Part shown: positions 48,017 through 56,174 of the stretch, piece by piece
Layout of the letters: each line of letters starts with the position of its first letter
How positions within the stretch are numbered: the stretch's first letter is position 1
Assembly: GCA_942493315.1 (NCBI GenBank)
Contig: OW818690.1
Span: 3,224,001 to 3,288,000, forward strand
Origin: UBA5429 sp942493315
GTDB lineage: Bacteria; Bacteroidota; Bacteroidia; Bacteroidales; WCHB1-69
Length of the DNA: 64,000 nt
Reading direction: 5' to 3'
Notes under the pieces: generated by a model
What the model saw: only the letters and a program-made list of their open reading frames with translations
Told to the model about the DNA's origin: nothing
Database searches by the model: none
Position numbers and translations under genes: made by a program

Positions 48017-48024
48017 CAAAAATA
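48017..48024 (-). promoter_or_regulatory. -7 box for the phosphohexomutase operon
   Basis: The minus strand reads TATTTTTG, 18 bp before the ATG at 47998. It lies downstream of the alternative start at 48028, so that start cannot be used from this promoter. Confidence 0.55.
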
Positions 48025-48074
48025 GCAAATTTAATTAATATATAAAATAGTTTTAAGATTTATTAAGGAAATTG

Positions 48075-48262
48075 AATTGGGCATTCCGGCACCACCCCAC
48101 CCACTGCCTCACCCGGCTGCCGTCGGGCTCCGGCCTGTACTCCTCGTTTCACAGCAAGTGGTGCATCGGCCGTGCAGGAGCTCCTTCGTCGCTCTGCCCG
48201 TCTCGTGCACCACTAAGCTGTTCAACTTGCGGGGTACTTGGCCTCCGCCCTAATGCGTTCAA
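48075..48262. repeat. GC-rich intergenic island
   Basis: About 60% GC (39 of 60 bases in 48121-48180, 35 of 60 in 48181-48240) against roughly one third in the flanks. It starts near GGGCATTCCGGC and ends near CCGCCCTAATGCG. It carries a 72-codon open frame that does not look like a protein. It resembles the GC-rich dispersed intergenic repeats of some Bacteroidota; only one copy is in this window. Confidence 0.6.
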
Positions 48263-48281
48263 AACCTGCGGTTTTGTAGTT

Positions 48282-48400
48282 AATAGTTAATAGTGAATAG
48301 TTTTTTGCAAATTGCTTAATATTGAACCATTTGCATGTCTGTTGTCCGTAGTCTGTAGTCCGTGGTCTGTGGTCTTTTGTCCTTCGTCCTTTGTCCTTTC
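48282..48400 (+). repeat. Heptanucleotide repeat arrays
   Basis: TAGTTAA, TAGTTAA and TAGTGAA units lie at about 48282-48302. Eight heptamers of the GTAGTC(C/T), GTGGTCT and TTTGTCC type lie at 48341-48396. These are the same two heptamer families, in the same order, as at 16201-16314. Confidence 0.85.
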
Positions 48401-48402
48401 AT

Positions 48403-48598
48403 GGCGCCGGCGTTTCGATACGAAGCTATTTTGTTCTTAGATTCTAATGTGTTTCCGAAGGCGCTTCTACTCAACGACCTTAGTTCAGTGATTTTGATAT
48501 AGAGTTCACAACTCTAAGGTCGCTGAGTAGAAACCGGAAATGGTGACTAAATGATAAAATTCGGGAAAATAAAGGTTTCGTATCGAAGCGCCGACGCC
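48403..48598. mobile_element. MITE-like inverted-repeat element, about 196 bp
   Basis: The 22-bp ends (48403-48424 and 48577-48598, core TTCGATACGAA) are inverted repeats with 2 mismatches. A second, inner 18-bp inverted pair (48466-48483 TCTACTCAACGACCTTAG, and 48514-48531) has 1 mismatch. There is no ORF inside. This nested palindrome fits a miniature non-autonomous element or a large REP-type unit. No target-site duplication is evident. Confidence 0.65.
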
Positions 48599-48600
48599 AA

Positions 48601-48628
48601 GAATAATGAATAATGAAGAATGAAAAAT
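48601..48628 (+). repeat. GAATAAT-type heptamers
   Basis: Four heptamers run head to tail (GAATAAT, GAATAAT, GAAGAAT, GAAAAAT) directly after the MITE-like element. Similar units follow the heptamers at 20722. Nothing else is seen between here and the -7 box at 48692. Confidence 0.8.
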
Positions 48629-48691
48629 TATAATTTGAAAATTAAAAAATCTGTTACATTTATATCGTTATAATTATTGGTGTTTTTTATA

Positions 48692-48699
48692 TATTTTTG
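48692..48699 (+). promoter_or_regulatory. -7 box for the mutL operon
   Basis: TATTTTTG fits TANNTTTG and lies 18 bp before the ATG at 48718. No canonical -33 is evident. Confidence 0.45.
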
Positions 48700-48717
48700 T
48701 AAAAAAAATTGTAGATT

Positions 48718-48972
48718 ATGAATTTTACCTTTTTTCACCGACCTGAAACCAGAAAATACAACTATAAACCTCAGTTTTATGAACCTACTGAGGAGAAAGT
48801 AAAACGATCAGAAAAGTTTGATTCTGACGAGTTTGCGAAACGACTTCATAATAATTGGAGTTCAAAACGTAAAACCAAAAAACAAGGAATTTCAAATTTT
48901 AAATCGATTATCTGGATCGTTTTTATTCTATTTATATTGCTATTCTTTTACTATAAAGTGTTCATGAAATAA
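48718..48972 (+). CDS. Small tail-anchored membrane protein upstream of mutL
   Basis: The protein has 84 residues. The N-terminal part (FTFFHRPETRKYNYKPQFY) and a basic central region are followed by one C-terminal membrane helix (about 62-80, IIWIVFILFILLFFYYKVF). The gene lies 10 bp before mutL in the same operon. Small proteins of this kind next to mutL recur in Bacteroidota from memory; function is unknown. Confidence 0.65.
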   Translation: MNFTFFHRPETRKYNYKPQFYEPTEEKVKRSEKFDSDEFAKRLHNNWSSKRKTKKQGISNFKSIIWIVFILFILLFFYYKVFMK

Positions 48973-48982
48973 AAATCCTTAT

Positions 48983-50842
48983 ATGTCTGATATTATCCAT
49001 CTTCTCCCCGAAAATGTTGCCAATCAGATAGCTGCCGGTGAGGTTGTACAAAGACCCGCATCTGTTGTTAAAGAATTGGTAGAAAATGCAATAGATGCAG
49101 GGGCCACTCACATTCAACTCATTATTAAAGACTCCGGCAAAACATTAATTCAAGTGGTGGATAATGGCAAAGGAATGAGTTTTTCGGATGCCCGACTTAG
49201 TTTTGAACGGCATGCTACTTCTAAAATCACTTGCTCAGATGATCTTTTTCATCTCTCTACAAAAGGGTTCCGCGGGGAAGCATTAGCCTCTATTGCGGCG
49301 ATCGCGCATGTTGAATTAAAAACCAAACAACCTGAAGAGCAGCTTGGAACACTGGTCGTTATTGAAGGGGGAACCATCAAAGAACAAACGATGATTGCCT
49401 GCAATGATGGAACAACCATTTCCGTGAAAAATCTATTTTTTAATGTCCCTGCCCGAAGAAATTTTTTAAAATCTGATTCGATTGAGTTTTCACATATTGA
49501 AGAGGAATTTAATAGAGTTGCTTTGATCCATGCTGATATAAACTTTGATTTTTATCATAACAATCAATTGGTGATGCAGCTTCCGGCCGGAAACTTTAAA
49601 TCCAGAATTGTCAATATCTTAGGGCAACATTTGAAGGATAAATTGTATCCTATCGAACAATCCACCGGAGATATTACGATTTCAGGCTTTATTGCCAAAC
49701 CTGAAAATGCCAAAAAGAAAAAAAATGATCAATATATCTTTGTAAACAATCGGTTTATTTCCCATTTTTATCTTAGACATGCGATCGAAAGTTCTTATAA
49801 AGAGATCATTCCGGAAGGGTATAAACCCGCTTTTTTTATCAAACTGGACTTAGATCCTTCCACTATTGATGTGAATATTAGTCCTACAAAAGTGGATATT
49901 AAATTTCAGGATGAAAAATTAATTTATGGGATTTTACACGCCACAGTCCGAAAATCTATTGGATCATTATCGTTAACTCCACAAATCGATTTTGATTATG
50001 AACCCGGAATGGATGTGTCACAAATCAAAGATCAATCCATGATTAAAAATCCGGAGCTGACCCTTAACCCCAACTACAATCCCTTTCAACAGAAATCTCC
50101 ATCAACACCTCATTATTCCAGTCAATCCGGACTAAAACCTAACAGTTCCTTTCAAAACTGGGATCAATTTTTAGGTGATTTAAAAAATAGTGATGAATTT
50201 GCAGACTCCAATGGTGTAACGATTCAATCCAAAATTTTCGAAGAAAAAGAGGAGCATCCTTTCTCCATTCTTCAGAATGATTCGATCCATAGTTTCATTT
50301 TTTTGGGGAAATATCTGGTTTGTCCATTAGAGAAACAAATTGCCATTATTGATATTGTATCCGGGAGAGAGCGCATTTTATATGAACAATACTTAGAAGC
50401 TCTAAAAGATACTCCCATTGTCATTCAACAAAATCTATTTCCGGAAATCGTTACATTTAGTGCATCTCAAGCAGAGATGATTCTGGAAATTCAAAAAGAT
50501 TTATATCATTTGGGGTACGATTTGGAGCAGATTGATACAACCTCATTTGCAGTAAATGGAACTCCATCGGAAGAGGAAGCCGGTCAGGTACAAGAGACAC
50601 TCACTGAGATTCTTCATTTGTATAAATCATCTCAATTACTGAATAAAAGCGACAGAAATAAAAATTTAGCATTAAGTTTTGCGAAACAAAAAAGGACTCG
50701 TTTTGCACCATTAGATTCTGAAGAAGCGCAGTTTCATTTTATCAAACAACTATTTCAGACTTTGGTTCCCAATCATTCCCCGAGCGGAAAAAAGATTATT
50801 CATTTTATTACACAAGAAAACCTTTCAGAGATTTTTGATTAA
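48983..50842 (+). CDS. mutL: DNA mismatch repair protein MutL
   Basis: The protein has 619 residues. It links MutS mismatch recognition to strand cleavage. The GHKL ATPase motifs are clear: VVKELVENAIDAGA, VVDNGKGM, RHATSKI and TKGFRGEALASIAAIAHVE. A transducer domain (NNRFISHFYLRHAIESSYKE) and a linker (about 340-430) lead to a C-terminal dimerisation domain. The metal-binding DQHA(X)2E(X)4E endonuclease motif is not seen at the usual place (a VSGRERILYEQYLEAL segment replaces it), so it may lack endonuclease activity. Confidence 0.95.
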   Translation: MSDIIHLLPENVANQIAAGEVVQRPASVVKELVENAIDAGATHIQLIIKDSGKTLIQVVDNGKGMSFSDARLSFERHATSKITCSDDLFHLSTKGFRGEALASIAAIAHVELKTKQPEEQLGTLVVIEGGTIKEQTMIACNDGTTISVKNLFFNVPARRNFLKSDSIEFSHIEEEFNRVALIHADINFDFYHNNQLVMQLPAGNFKSRIVNILGQHLKDKLYPIEQSTGDITISGFIAKPENAKKKKNDQYIFVNNRFISHFYLRHAIESSYKEIIPEGYKPAFFIKLDLDPSTIDVNISPTKVDIKFQDEKLIYGILHATVRKSIGSLSLTPQIDFDYEPGMDVSQIKDQSMIKNPELTLNPNYNPFQQKSPSTPHYSSQSGLKPNSSFQNWDQFLGDLKNSDEFADSNGVTIQSKIFEEKEEHPFSILQNDSIHSFIFLGKYLVCPLEKQIAIIDIVSGRERILYEQYLEALKDTPIVIQQNLFPEIVTFSASQAEMILEIQKDLYHLGYDLEQIDTTSFAVNGTPSEEEAGQVQETLTEILHLYKSSQLLNKSDRNKNLALSFAKQKRTRFAPLDSEEAQFHFIKQLFQTLVPNHSPSGKKIIHFITQENLSEIFD

Positions 50843-50935
50843 GGTTTTGTTCGTAATGGGATTCCCCATATTTCAAATAAATCAGGTTTGGGTTTAATGT
50901 TTTTTATAAAAGCTTAAAAGATATCTGGTTAGATT

Positions 50936-50966
50936 CAAAAAAAAAGCGGTGTTAAAACCGCTTTTT
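50936..50966. terminator. Intrinsic terminator between mutL and the rpoE-side genes
   Basis: AAAAAGCGGT and ACCGCTTTTT (50941-50950 and 50957-50966) form a perfect stem around GTTAAA, with A and T runs. It can serve convergent mutL and the minus-strand 49-aa ORF, whose stop codon lies at 50965-50967, overlapping the end of the stem. Confidence 0.9.
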
Positions 50967-51114
50967 AGTTGTTGTTTACAATAAAAACTCCATTTTTTGT
51001 AGTAAAGACATCCAAACTTTTTGAGTAATTTAAAATCGCATTTAGAACGTGTTTACTTGGTTTGGGGTGTTGGTTTTTATTGATTTGTTTCAAAAGAGTA
51101 GCATTTTTTTCCAT
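50965..51114 (-). CDS. Small conserved-looking ORF downstream of the ECF sigma gene (49 aa)
   Basis: The ORF has 49 residues: MEKNATLLKQINKNQHPKPS, then KHVLNAILNYSKSLDVFTTK and NGVFIVNNN. It lies 84 bp after the sigma factor on the same strand and ends exactly at a strong terminator. The NAILNYSKSLDV segment looks like an amphipathic helix. It resembles short proteins I associate with this position in flavobacteria, but I cannot confirm this. Function unknown; regulation of the sigma factor is possible but unproven. Confidence 0.55.
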   Translation of the reverse strand: MEKNATLLKQINKNQHPKPSKHVLNAILNYSKSLDVFTTKNGVFIVNNN

Positions 51115-51198
51115 AGGCAAATTTAGTTTTTAAACCTTTTACCCTACTATAACGGCTACAATTATCTATTATTATATTATTTCAAAAATAATTTCAAA

Positions 51199-51780
51199 TT
51201 AACAAATAACCACGTTATTTTCTTTAATCATTTTTCTAAGATTGATTAAAGCATATCTCATTCTGCCTAAAGCAGTATTGATACTTACGTTAGTTATATC
51301 AGCGATATCTTTAAAGCTGATATCTTCATAAATTCTCATTTCCAATACTTCTCTTTGTTCATCGGGAAGCAATTTTACCAATGCTTTTACATCAGAATTA
51401 ATTTGTTCTTCAATAATCCGATCTTCAACAGAGCGATCTGTGCCATTGAGAACATCGAAAATATCAAAATCGTCGCCGGATTCAAAACTGGGCATTCTTT
51501 GAACTTTACGGTAGTAGTCAATTTTAAGATTGTTGGCAATACGCATTACCCATTGAACAAACTTGCCTTCCTCTTTATAAGCTCCGGCACGAAGGGTGTT
51601 TACAACTTTAATAAATGTGTCTTGGAAAATATCCTCAGCTAGTTCTCTGTTTTTTACAGAAACTAAAATATAAGAAAATACTTTCTTTTGGTGGCGTTGA
51701 ATTAAAATTTTAAGTGCTGATTCATCACCATTAACGTAATTTTGGATAAGCTCATTATCGCTAAGTTCAAGCTGTCTCAT
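51199..51780 (-). CDS. ECF-type RNA polymerase sigma factor
   Basis: The protein has 193 residues. Region 2 reads LIQRHQKKVFSYILVSVKNRELAEDIFQDTFIKV with the conserved DIFQDTF, and region 4 reads LPDEQREVLEMRIYEDISFKDIADI with the HTH near 155-180. Region 3 is missing, as in group 4 sigma factors. No anti-sigma gene is next to it in the operon. The 5' leader is about 90 nt, with a -7 box at 51880-51887. Confidence 0.93.
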   Translation of the reverse strand: MRQLELSDNELIQNYVNGDESALKILIQRHQKKVFSYILVSVKNRELAEDIFQDTFIKVVNTLRAGAYKEEGKFVQWVMRIANNLKIDYYRKVQRMPSFESGDDFDIFDVLNGTDRSVEDRIIEEQINSDVKALVKLLPDEQREVLEMRIYEDISFKDIADITNVSINTALGRMRYALINLRKMIKENNVVIC

Positions 51781-51879
51781 AAGGTCTCCCTTCTTTTTAT
51801 AGATTAATACTGTCTAAAAAATGTAAAGATCTAATCGATAGCTGTCCTCCAATTATTTTTTATGATGATTTATTATCTG

Positions 51880-51887
51880 CAAATATA
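51880..51887 (-). promoter_or_regulatory. -7 box for the ECF sigma gene
   Basis: The minus strand reads TATATTTG, fitting TANNTTTG. It gives a leader of about 95 nt before the ATG at 51780. The gap 51781-51967 is otherwise AT-rich and gene-free. Confidence 0.45.
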
Positions 51888-51967
51888 CAACAATTTTTAA
51901 AAAAATTGCATTTTATTTCATTTTTTTTTAATATTTTTTATCTTATTGAATTACTGATATTTAATCA

Positions 51968-52900
51968 TTATAATATGGTGTCAAAATAGGAGATTGTTTT
52001 TAGTAAACCCTCTTTTAATTGAATTTGTGGTTCCCAATTTAGAAGTTTTTTGGCTTTTTCGATATTAGGTTGACGTTGCATAGGATCATCAGAAGGGAGT
52101 GGTTGGTAGATCACTTTTGATTTTGTTCCGGTTAATTCAATAACCAAATGGGCTAATTCATTCATGGTAAACTCATTTGGATTTCCAATATTCACAGGCC
52201 CAATAACATCACTTGGAGTATTCATCATGGAAACGAGTCCCCTCATGAGATCATCTACATAGCAAAAACTACGGGTTTGTGAACCATCTCCGAAAATGGT
52301 GATATCTTCCCCCTGAAGAGCCTGAACAATGAAATTGGAAACCACTCTCCCATCGTTTGGGTGCATCCTGGGGCCATAAGTATTGAAAATCCTTACGACT
52401 TTGATATCCACATTATTTTGACGGTGATAGTCAAAAAATAGGGTTTCTGCACATCTTTTTCCTTCATCATAACAAGATCTGATTCCAATGGGATTCACAT
52501 TACCCCAATACTCTTCCACTTGTGGATGTATATTGGGATCTCCATACACTTCACTGGTTGATGCCTGTAAGACTGTTGCTTTGATTCTTTTTGCCAGACC
52601 CAGCATATTGATCGCTCCCATGACCGATGTTTTAATGGTTTTGATGGGATTGTACTGATAATGAATGGGGGAAGCCGGACATGCCAGGTTGTAAATTTGA
52701 TCCACTTCAACAAAATAGGGAGCTGTTACATCATGTCTTACCAATTCAAAAAATGGATGATCCAACAAATGAACAATATTCCTTTTACTTCCGGTGAAGT
52801 AATTATCCAGACAGATCACTTCATTCCCCTCATTTAACAACTTTTCACAAAGATGAGATCCTAAGAATCCGGCACCACCGGTAACCAATATTTTTTTCAT
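51968..52900 (-). CDS. UDP-glucuronate decarboxylase (UXS), SDR family
   Basis: The protein has 310 residues. It converts UDP-glucuronate to UDP-xylose for surface glycans. The NAD-binding VTGGAGFLGSHLCEKLL is at residues 6-22, followed by the family blocks DNYFTGSKRNI, YNLACPASPIHYQYNPIKTI and EVYGDP. The catalytic Tyr-Lys pair is in SCYDEGKRCAETL. All match UXS rather than UDP-glucose epimerase. It lies 31 bp after rarD. Confidence 0.9.
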   Translation of the reverse strand: MKKILVTGGAGFLGSHLCEKLLNEGNEVICLDNYFTGSKRNIVHLLDHPFFELVRHDVTAPYFVEVDQIYNLACPASPIHYQYNPIKTIKTSVMGAINMLGLAKRIKATVLQASTSEVYGDPNIHPQVEEYWGNVNPIGIRSCYDEGKRCAETLFFDYHRQNNVDIKVVRIFNTYGPRMHPNDGRVVSNFIVQALQGEDITIFGDGSQTRSFCYVDDLMRGLVSMMNTPSDVIGPVNIGNPNEFTMNELAHLVIELTGTKSKVIYQPLPSDDPMQRQPNIEKAKKLLNWEPQIQLKEGLLKTISYFDTIL

Positions 52901-52931
52901 GTAATCAATTTTAACGCAAAAGTAAATAAAA

Positions 52932-53816
52932 TTAGTGAATCGTTTTAGCAGAAAATCTTTTATTAAAACTTAAAGAAAAAATCAATAAACCTGCCCAAAT
53001 AAAACTAAAACAAACGATATGTGCTATTGAAAAATCTTCTTTAAAAATGAAAATACCAATCAATAATTGCAAAGTTGGTGATAGATATTGAACAAATCCT
53101 AAAATGGACAAAGGAACCGTTTCTGTTGCTTTACCAAACAACAACAAAGGGATTGCTGTTGCAGGACCAGCTCCCAGAAGTAATAACATAGTTCCCCAAT
53201 CTGTTACCTGGTAAGTATTGGTATGTTGAATAAAAGTTGATCCCAGATAAACCAGGGCAATCGGTGCCATCATCAAAGTTTCAATGGTTAAGGCAGAATG
53301 GGCACCCACTTTGGCCTTTTTCCTCAATAATCCATAAGCTGAAAAACTAAAGGCTAAAAATAGCGCAATTTTTGGGATTTCTCCAAAATCGTAAGTCAAA
53401 TAGGCAACTCCTATCATGGCTAAAACGAGAGCTACCAATTGAAGTTTAGTCAATCTTTCATTTAAAAATAGATACCCAAAAACAACATTAATCAAAGGAT
53501 TGATATAATAACCTAAAGAAGCATCTACGACATGGTTGTGATTCACTGCCCAAATATATACACCCCAATTTCCGGTAATTAATATGCCTGTGGCTATCAA
53601 CAAACTGATCTGTTTTCTATTTTTAAGAACCTCTTTCCATTTAATTTTTAGTATAACCGATGTTATGATGATCATAAAAAGGGAGGACCATAAAATCCGA
53701 TGTGCCAGAATTTCGTAAGCAGATACAGTAGTAATTAAGTGCCAGTAAAGAGGGAACAATCCCCATAAACAGTAAGATCCGATGGCATACCAGATCCCTT
53801 TTCCAAAGTTTTTCAA
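52932..53816 (-). CDS. rarD: RarD-type EamA transporter
   Basis: The protein has 294 residues with about ten membrane helices. GIWYAIGSYCLWGLFPLYWHL at the start and SAYEILAHRILWS are typical of RarD. NPLINVVFGYLFLNERLTKLQ marks the end of the first EamA half, and the second half follows. RarD proteins move small metabolites (chloramphenicol resistance in some hosts); the substrate here is unknown. It starts 12 bp after the DUF4301 gene. Confidence 0.88.
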   Translation of the reverse strand: MKNFGKGIWYAIGSYCLWGLFPLYWHLITTVSAYEILAHRILWSSLFMIIITSVILKIKWKEVLKNRKQISLLIATGILITGNWGVYIWAVNHNHVVDASLGYYINPLINVVFGYLFLNERLTKLQLVALVLAMIGVAYLTYDFGEIPKIALFLAFSFSAYGLLRKKAKVGAHSALTIETLMMAPIALVYLGSTFIQHTNTYQVTDWGTMLLLLGAGPATAIPLLLFGKATETVPLSILGFVQYLSPTLQLLIGIFIFKEDFSIAHIVCFSFIWAGLLIFSLSFNKRFSAKTIH

Positions 53817-53828
53817 AGTAGTTATGTA

Positions 53829-55289
53829 TTATCTTTTTAGTAAATCAAAAATAGTCTTAACAGGATTAAAGGTTTCTAAAGGAACCTCAACAAAAATGGT
53901 GATCCAGTCCGCCATAGCTCCATTCCATAATCCCGGAAGTTCCATTGCCTTTAAAGTTCTTCCTTCATAAGATTTTTCAGAAATAAAACCTGTATTGTGA
54001 TCAATATATTGGAGCAAATCAAATTTGTTTCCTTGATAATCTTTTGTACTACAAACCATATCCACCGGATTAAAATGGGTTGCGTTTTGTAGTATCATCA
54101 TTTGCTGAGAATCTTGCTTATCAATTTGAGAAGTTTCCACAATTTGGCAAGAGGTTTCCCGATTTGTATTGGTAACCCAAAATGGTCCACCACCCGGTTC
54201 TCTTTCATTTTTTACCATCCCGCATACCCTGATAGGGCGGTTTAATTTCATTTTAAGCTCAGCTAAAGTGGGCGTCTCCGATTGAAATTGAATACAAAGT
54301 TGATATTTTGCAAAATCAAGGATTGAACAATACAAATCATCATGAACCGATTGATTATCTATAAGTTGTAAATATTCATAAGTTTTATTTCGAAGTTCAA
54401 GCAACAATCCTGCACACGCTTTTTTATAGACAATAGTGGATTCCAGTTTGTTTTCAGTGATCACATTATCAATATTTTTAATAAAAATGAGATCTGAATC
54501 TAAAACATTAAGATTTGAGATCAGAGCACCATGACCTCCGGGTCTGAAAAGAAGATCGCCCGATTTATCACGAAAAGGAGTATTATCCATCTCTGCAGCC
54601 AATGTATCTGTGGAAGGATTTTGAATGGAGTAAGAAATATGATATTCTACTCCAAACCTTTGGGAATAGATAGGTTGCACTTTTTGTATCAAATCTTTTA
54701 TTCCATCCAGATGATTGGGGGATACTGTAAAATGAATATAGCAATCTCCATTTCCTGATTTTGCATAAAGTGCTGCTTCCACAAGATGTTCTTCAATGGC
54801 TGTTCTGTTTTCTTCTTCATAATGATGAAATTTTAAAACGGCCTTAGGCAAATTCCCATAATTCAATCCTTTTTCAGTCAGTAGTTTTTCGATCCATTCT
54901 CTTGGATCTTCACTTTTTATAAAGGGCTGAAGATCAGGATAAAATGGAAGTTTTTTTAAATTATGTAGAAAATGTTCAACTTTAGGTTCATATACATGTC
55001 CATCACTTTTTAGCGCATCGTATAGATCTTTAAACATTCTGGATGCGGCACCTGAGGCGGGAACAAATTTAGTCACTTTATTCTCTCCACATTGTTGATC
55101 ATAATACTGAATAAAATGATCCAATTTCTGATTGTTTAACTGAACAATACCATCGGAAATGGTTGCAATCCGATTTAAACGAGCATAAGGAAACCCTTTG
55201 AAAAAATAAGAAAACTGTTTTTCCACCTTTTCAGGATCACTGCCCCGATTTTGTAAATAAGTGAGATCATTTTCAGTAAACTGGATCAT
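53829..55289 (-). CDS. DUF4301 family protein
   Basis: The protein has 486 residues from the ATG at 55289 (MIQFTENDLTYLQNRG), 4 bp after the previous stop. An in-frame ATG at 55313 would overlap that gene. The FVPASGAASRMFKDLYDAL block recalls nucleotidyltransferase P-loop-like sequence, and the RDKSGDLLFRPGGHGALISNLN and CGMVKNEREPGGGPFW blocks are strongly patterned, as in DUF4301 from memory. No signal peptide. Function unknown. Confidence 0.7.
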   Translation of the reverse strand: MIQFTENDLTYLQNRGSDPEKVEKQFSYFFKGFPYARLNRIATISDGIVQLNNQKLDHFIQYYDQQCGENKVTKFVPASGAASRMFKDLYDALKSDGHVYEPKVEHFLHNLKKLPFYPDLQPFIKSEDPREWIEKLLTEKGLNYGNLPKAVLKFHHYEEENRTAIEEHLVEAALYAKSGNGDCYIHFTVSPNHLDGIKDLIQKVQPIYSQRFGVEYHISYSIQNPSTDTLAAEMDNTPFRDKSGDLLFRPGGHGALISNLNVLDSDLIFIKNIDNVITENKLESTIVYKKACAGLLLELRNKTYEYLQLIDNQSVHDDLYCSILDFAKYQLCIQFQSETPTLAELKMKLNRPIRVCGMVKNEREPGGGPFWVTNTNRETSCQIVETSQIDKQDSQQMMILQNATHFNPVDMVCSTKDYQGNKFDLLQYIDHNTGFISEKSYEGRTLKAMELPGLWNGAMADWITIFVEVPLETFNPVKTIFDLLKR

Positions 55290-55293
55290 AATT

Positions 55294-55980
55294 CTAATGT
55301 TTGTGTTGTGCATCTACATCTTTGTCAAAGCGATATCCCAATCTTTTTGCAGTTGGAATGGTCATTATTTGATTTTCAAGTTGCATCATATCATTAACTG
55401 TAATGATTTTGATCATATCAAACTCAGGAAGTAGTAAATCAAAATTGACAGTATATTTGATGGCAGAGTGCAAAATTTCTCTGGCACTATCCATGGAAAA
55501 TTTGTTCGTATTAAAATTATTCAGAATTTGAGCCAATTCTCTTTTTCCTTCCATGTAAAAATGGTGCTCATTATTAATCAACACTCTTCCAATCATATAA
55601 CCGGTATCATTGATTCTATCGTATTTAAAAGAATCAGATAAAAAATTATAAATGGAGATCATACCACAATAGGATCTTTCTTTATTTTCCTTAATATAAG
55701 ATGTTTTCATCACTTCATGATCTCTGGGAAATTCAAAAATATTAGTATGTAACATAAAAACAAGAATATCCCCTGCAAATTTAATTTGAAACAGATATTG
55801 ATTTTTATTATTATAAAGTACAGGTACAGTCTCATGAGCTTCAGAAAAGCTTGATTTATAATAATCATCGAACTCTTTAGCCACATCTTTTAAATTTTGC
55901 ATGGCTTCAAGGGCTGCATTGAAAACATCCATTTTTAACTCTCCTTTGGAGATTATCAGATTACAAATATCATCATTCAT
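55294..55980 (-). CDS. Soluble protein coupled to DUF4301, function unknown
   Basis: The protein has 228 residues from the ATG at 55980 (MNDDICNLIISKGELK). An upstream ATG at 56004 overlaps the -7 box at 56002-56009 and cannot be used from it. The sequence is mixed alpha/beta, without signal or membrane segment. Blocks such as FKYDRINDTGYMIGRVLINNEHHFYMEGKRELAQ are distinctive, but I recognise no family. Its stop lies 4 bp before the DUF4301 start. Confidence 0.6.
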   Translation of the reverse strand: MNDDICNLIISKGELKMDVFNAALEAMQNLKDVAKEFDDYYKSSFSEAHETVPVLYNNKNQYLFQIKFAGDILVFMLHTNIFEFPRDHEVMKTSYIKENKERSYCGMISIYNFLSDSFKYDRINDTGYMIGRVLINNEHHFYMEGKRELAQILNNFNTNKFSMDSAREILHSAIKYTVNFDLLLPEFDMIKIITVNDMMQLENQIMTIPTAKRLGYRFDKDVDAQHKH

Positions 55981-56001
55981 AAAGTAACGGTTTTTAAAGA
56001 G

Positions 56002-56009
56002 CAAAAATA
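56002..56009 (-). promoter_or_regulatory. -7 box deciding the start of the DUF4301-linked gene
   Basis: The minus strand reads TATTTTTG. It overlaps a possible ATG at 56004 and lies 21 bp before the ATG at 55980, which is therefore chosen. Confidence 0.5.
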
Positions 56010-56146
56010 ATAAAAAAGAGAATAGATAAAACCTTTTTTTCTCATTAATTAAAATATAGATAACAGAATAAAGTTAATCATTATAATTAGGGGATTTGTT
56101 AAACTATAGATTGTGTTGAAATGGTTATAAAAATTAAAATTATTCT

Positions 56147-56154
56147 ATATTTTT
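56147..56154 (+). promoter_or_regulatory. -7 box for the lipoprotein esterase
   Basis: TATTTTTG lies 20 bp before the ATG at 56175. This rules out an in-frame ATG at 56121 for transcripts from this promoter. Confidence 0.5.
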
Positions 56155-56174
56155 GCAAAATTAAAACCTATCCA

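Noticed and set aside
47998..48028. Longer N-terminus of the phosphohexomutase
   Set aside because: The extra codons overlap and precede the -7 box at 48017-48024, and the family start matches MDEIIKK.
48072..48290. 72-codon ORF in the GC-rich island
   Set aside because: Ser/Arg/Cys-rich composition with no motif, and it spans the island and heptamers; it looks like a chance frame.
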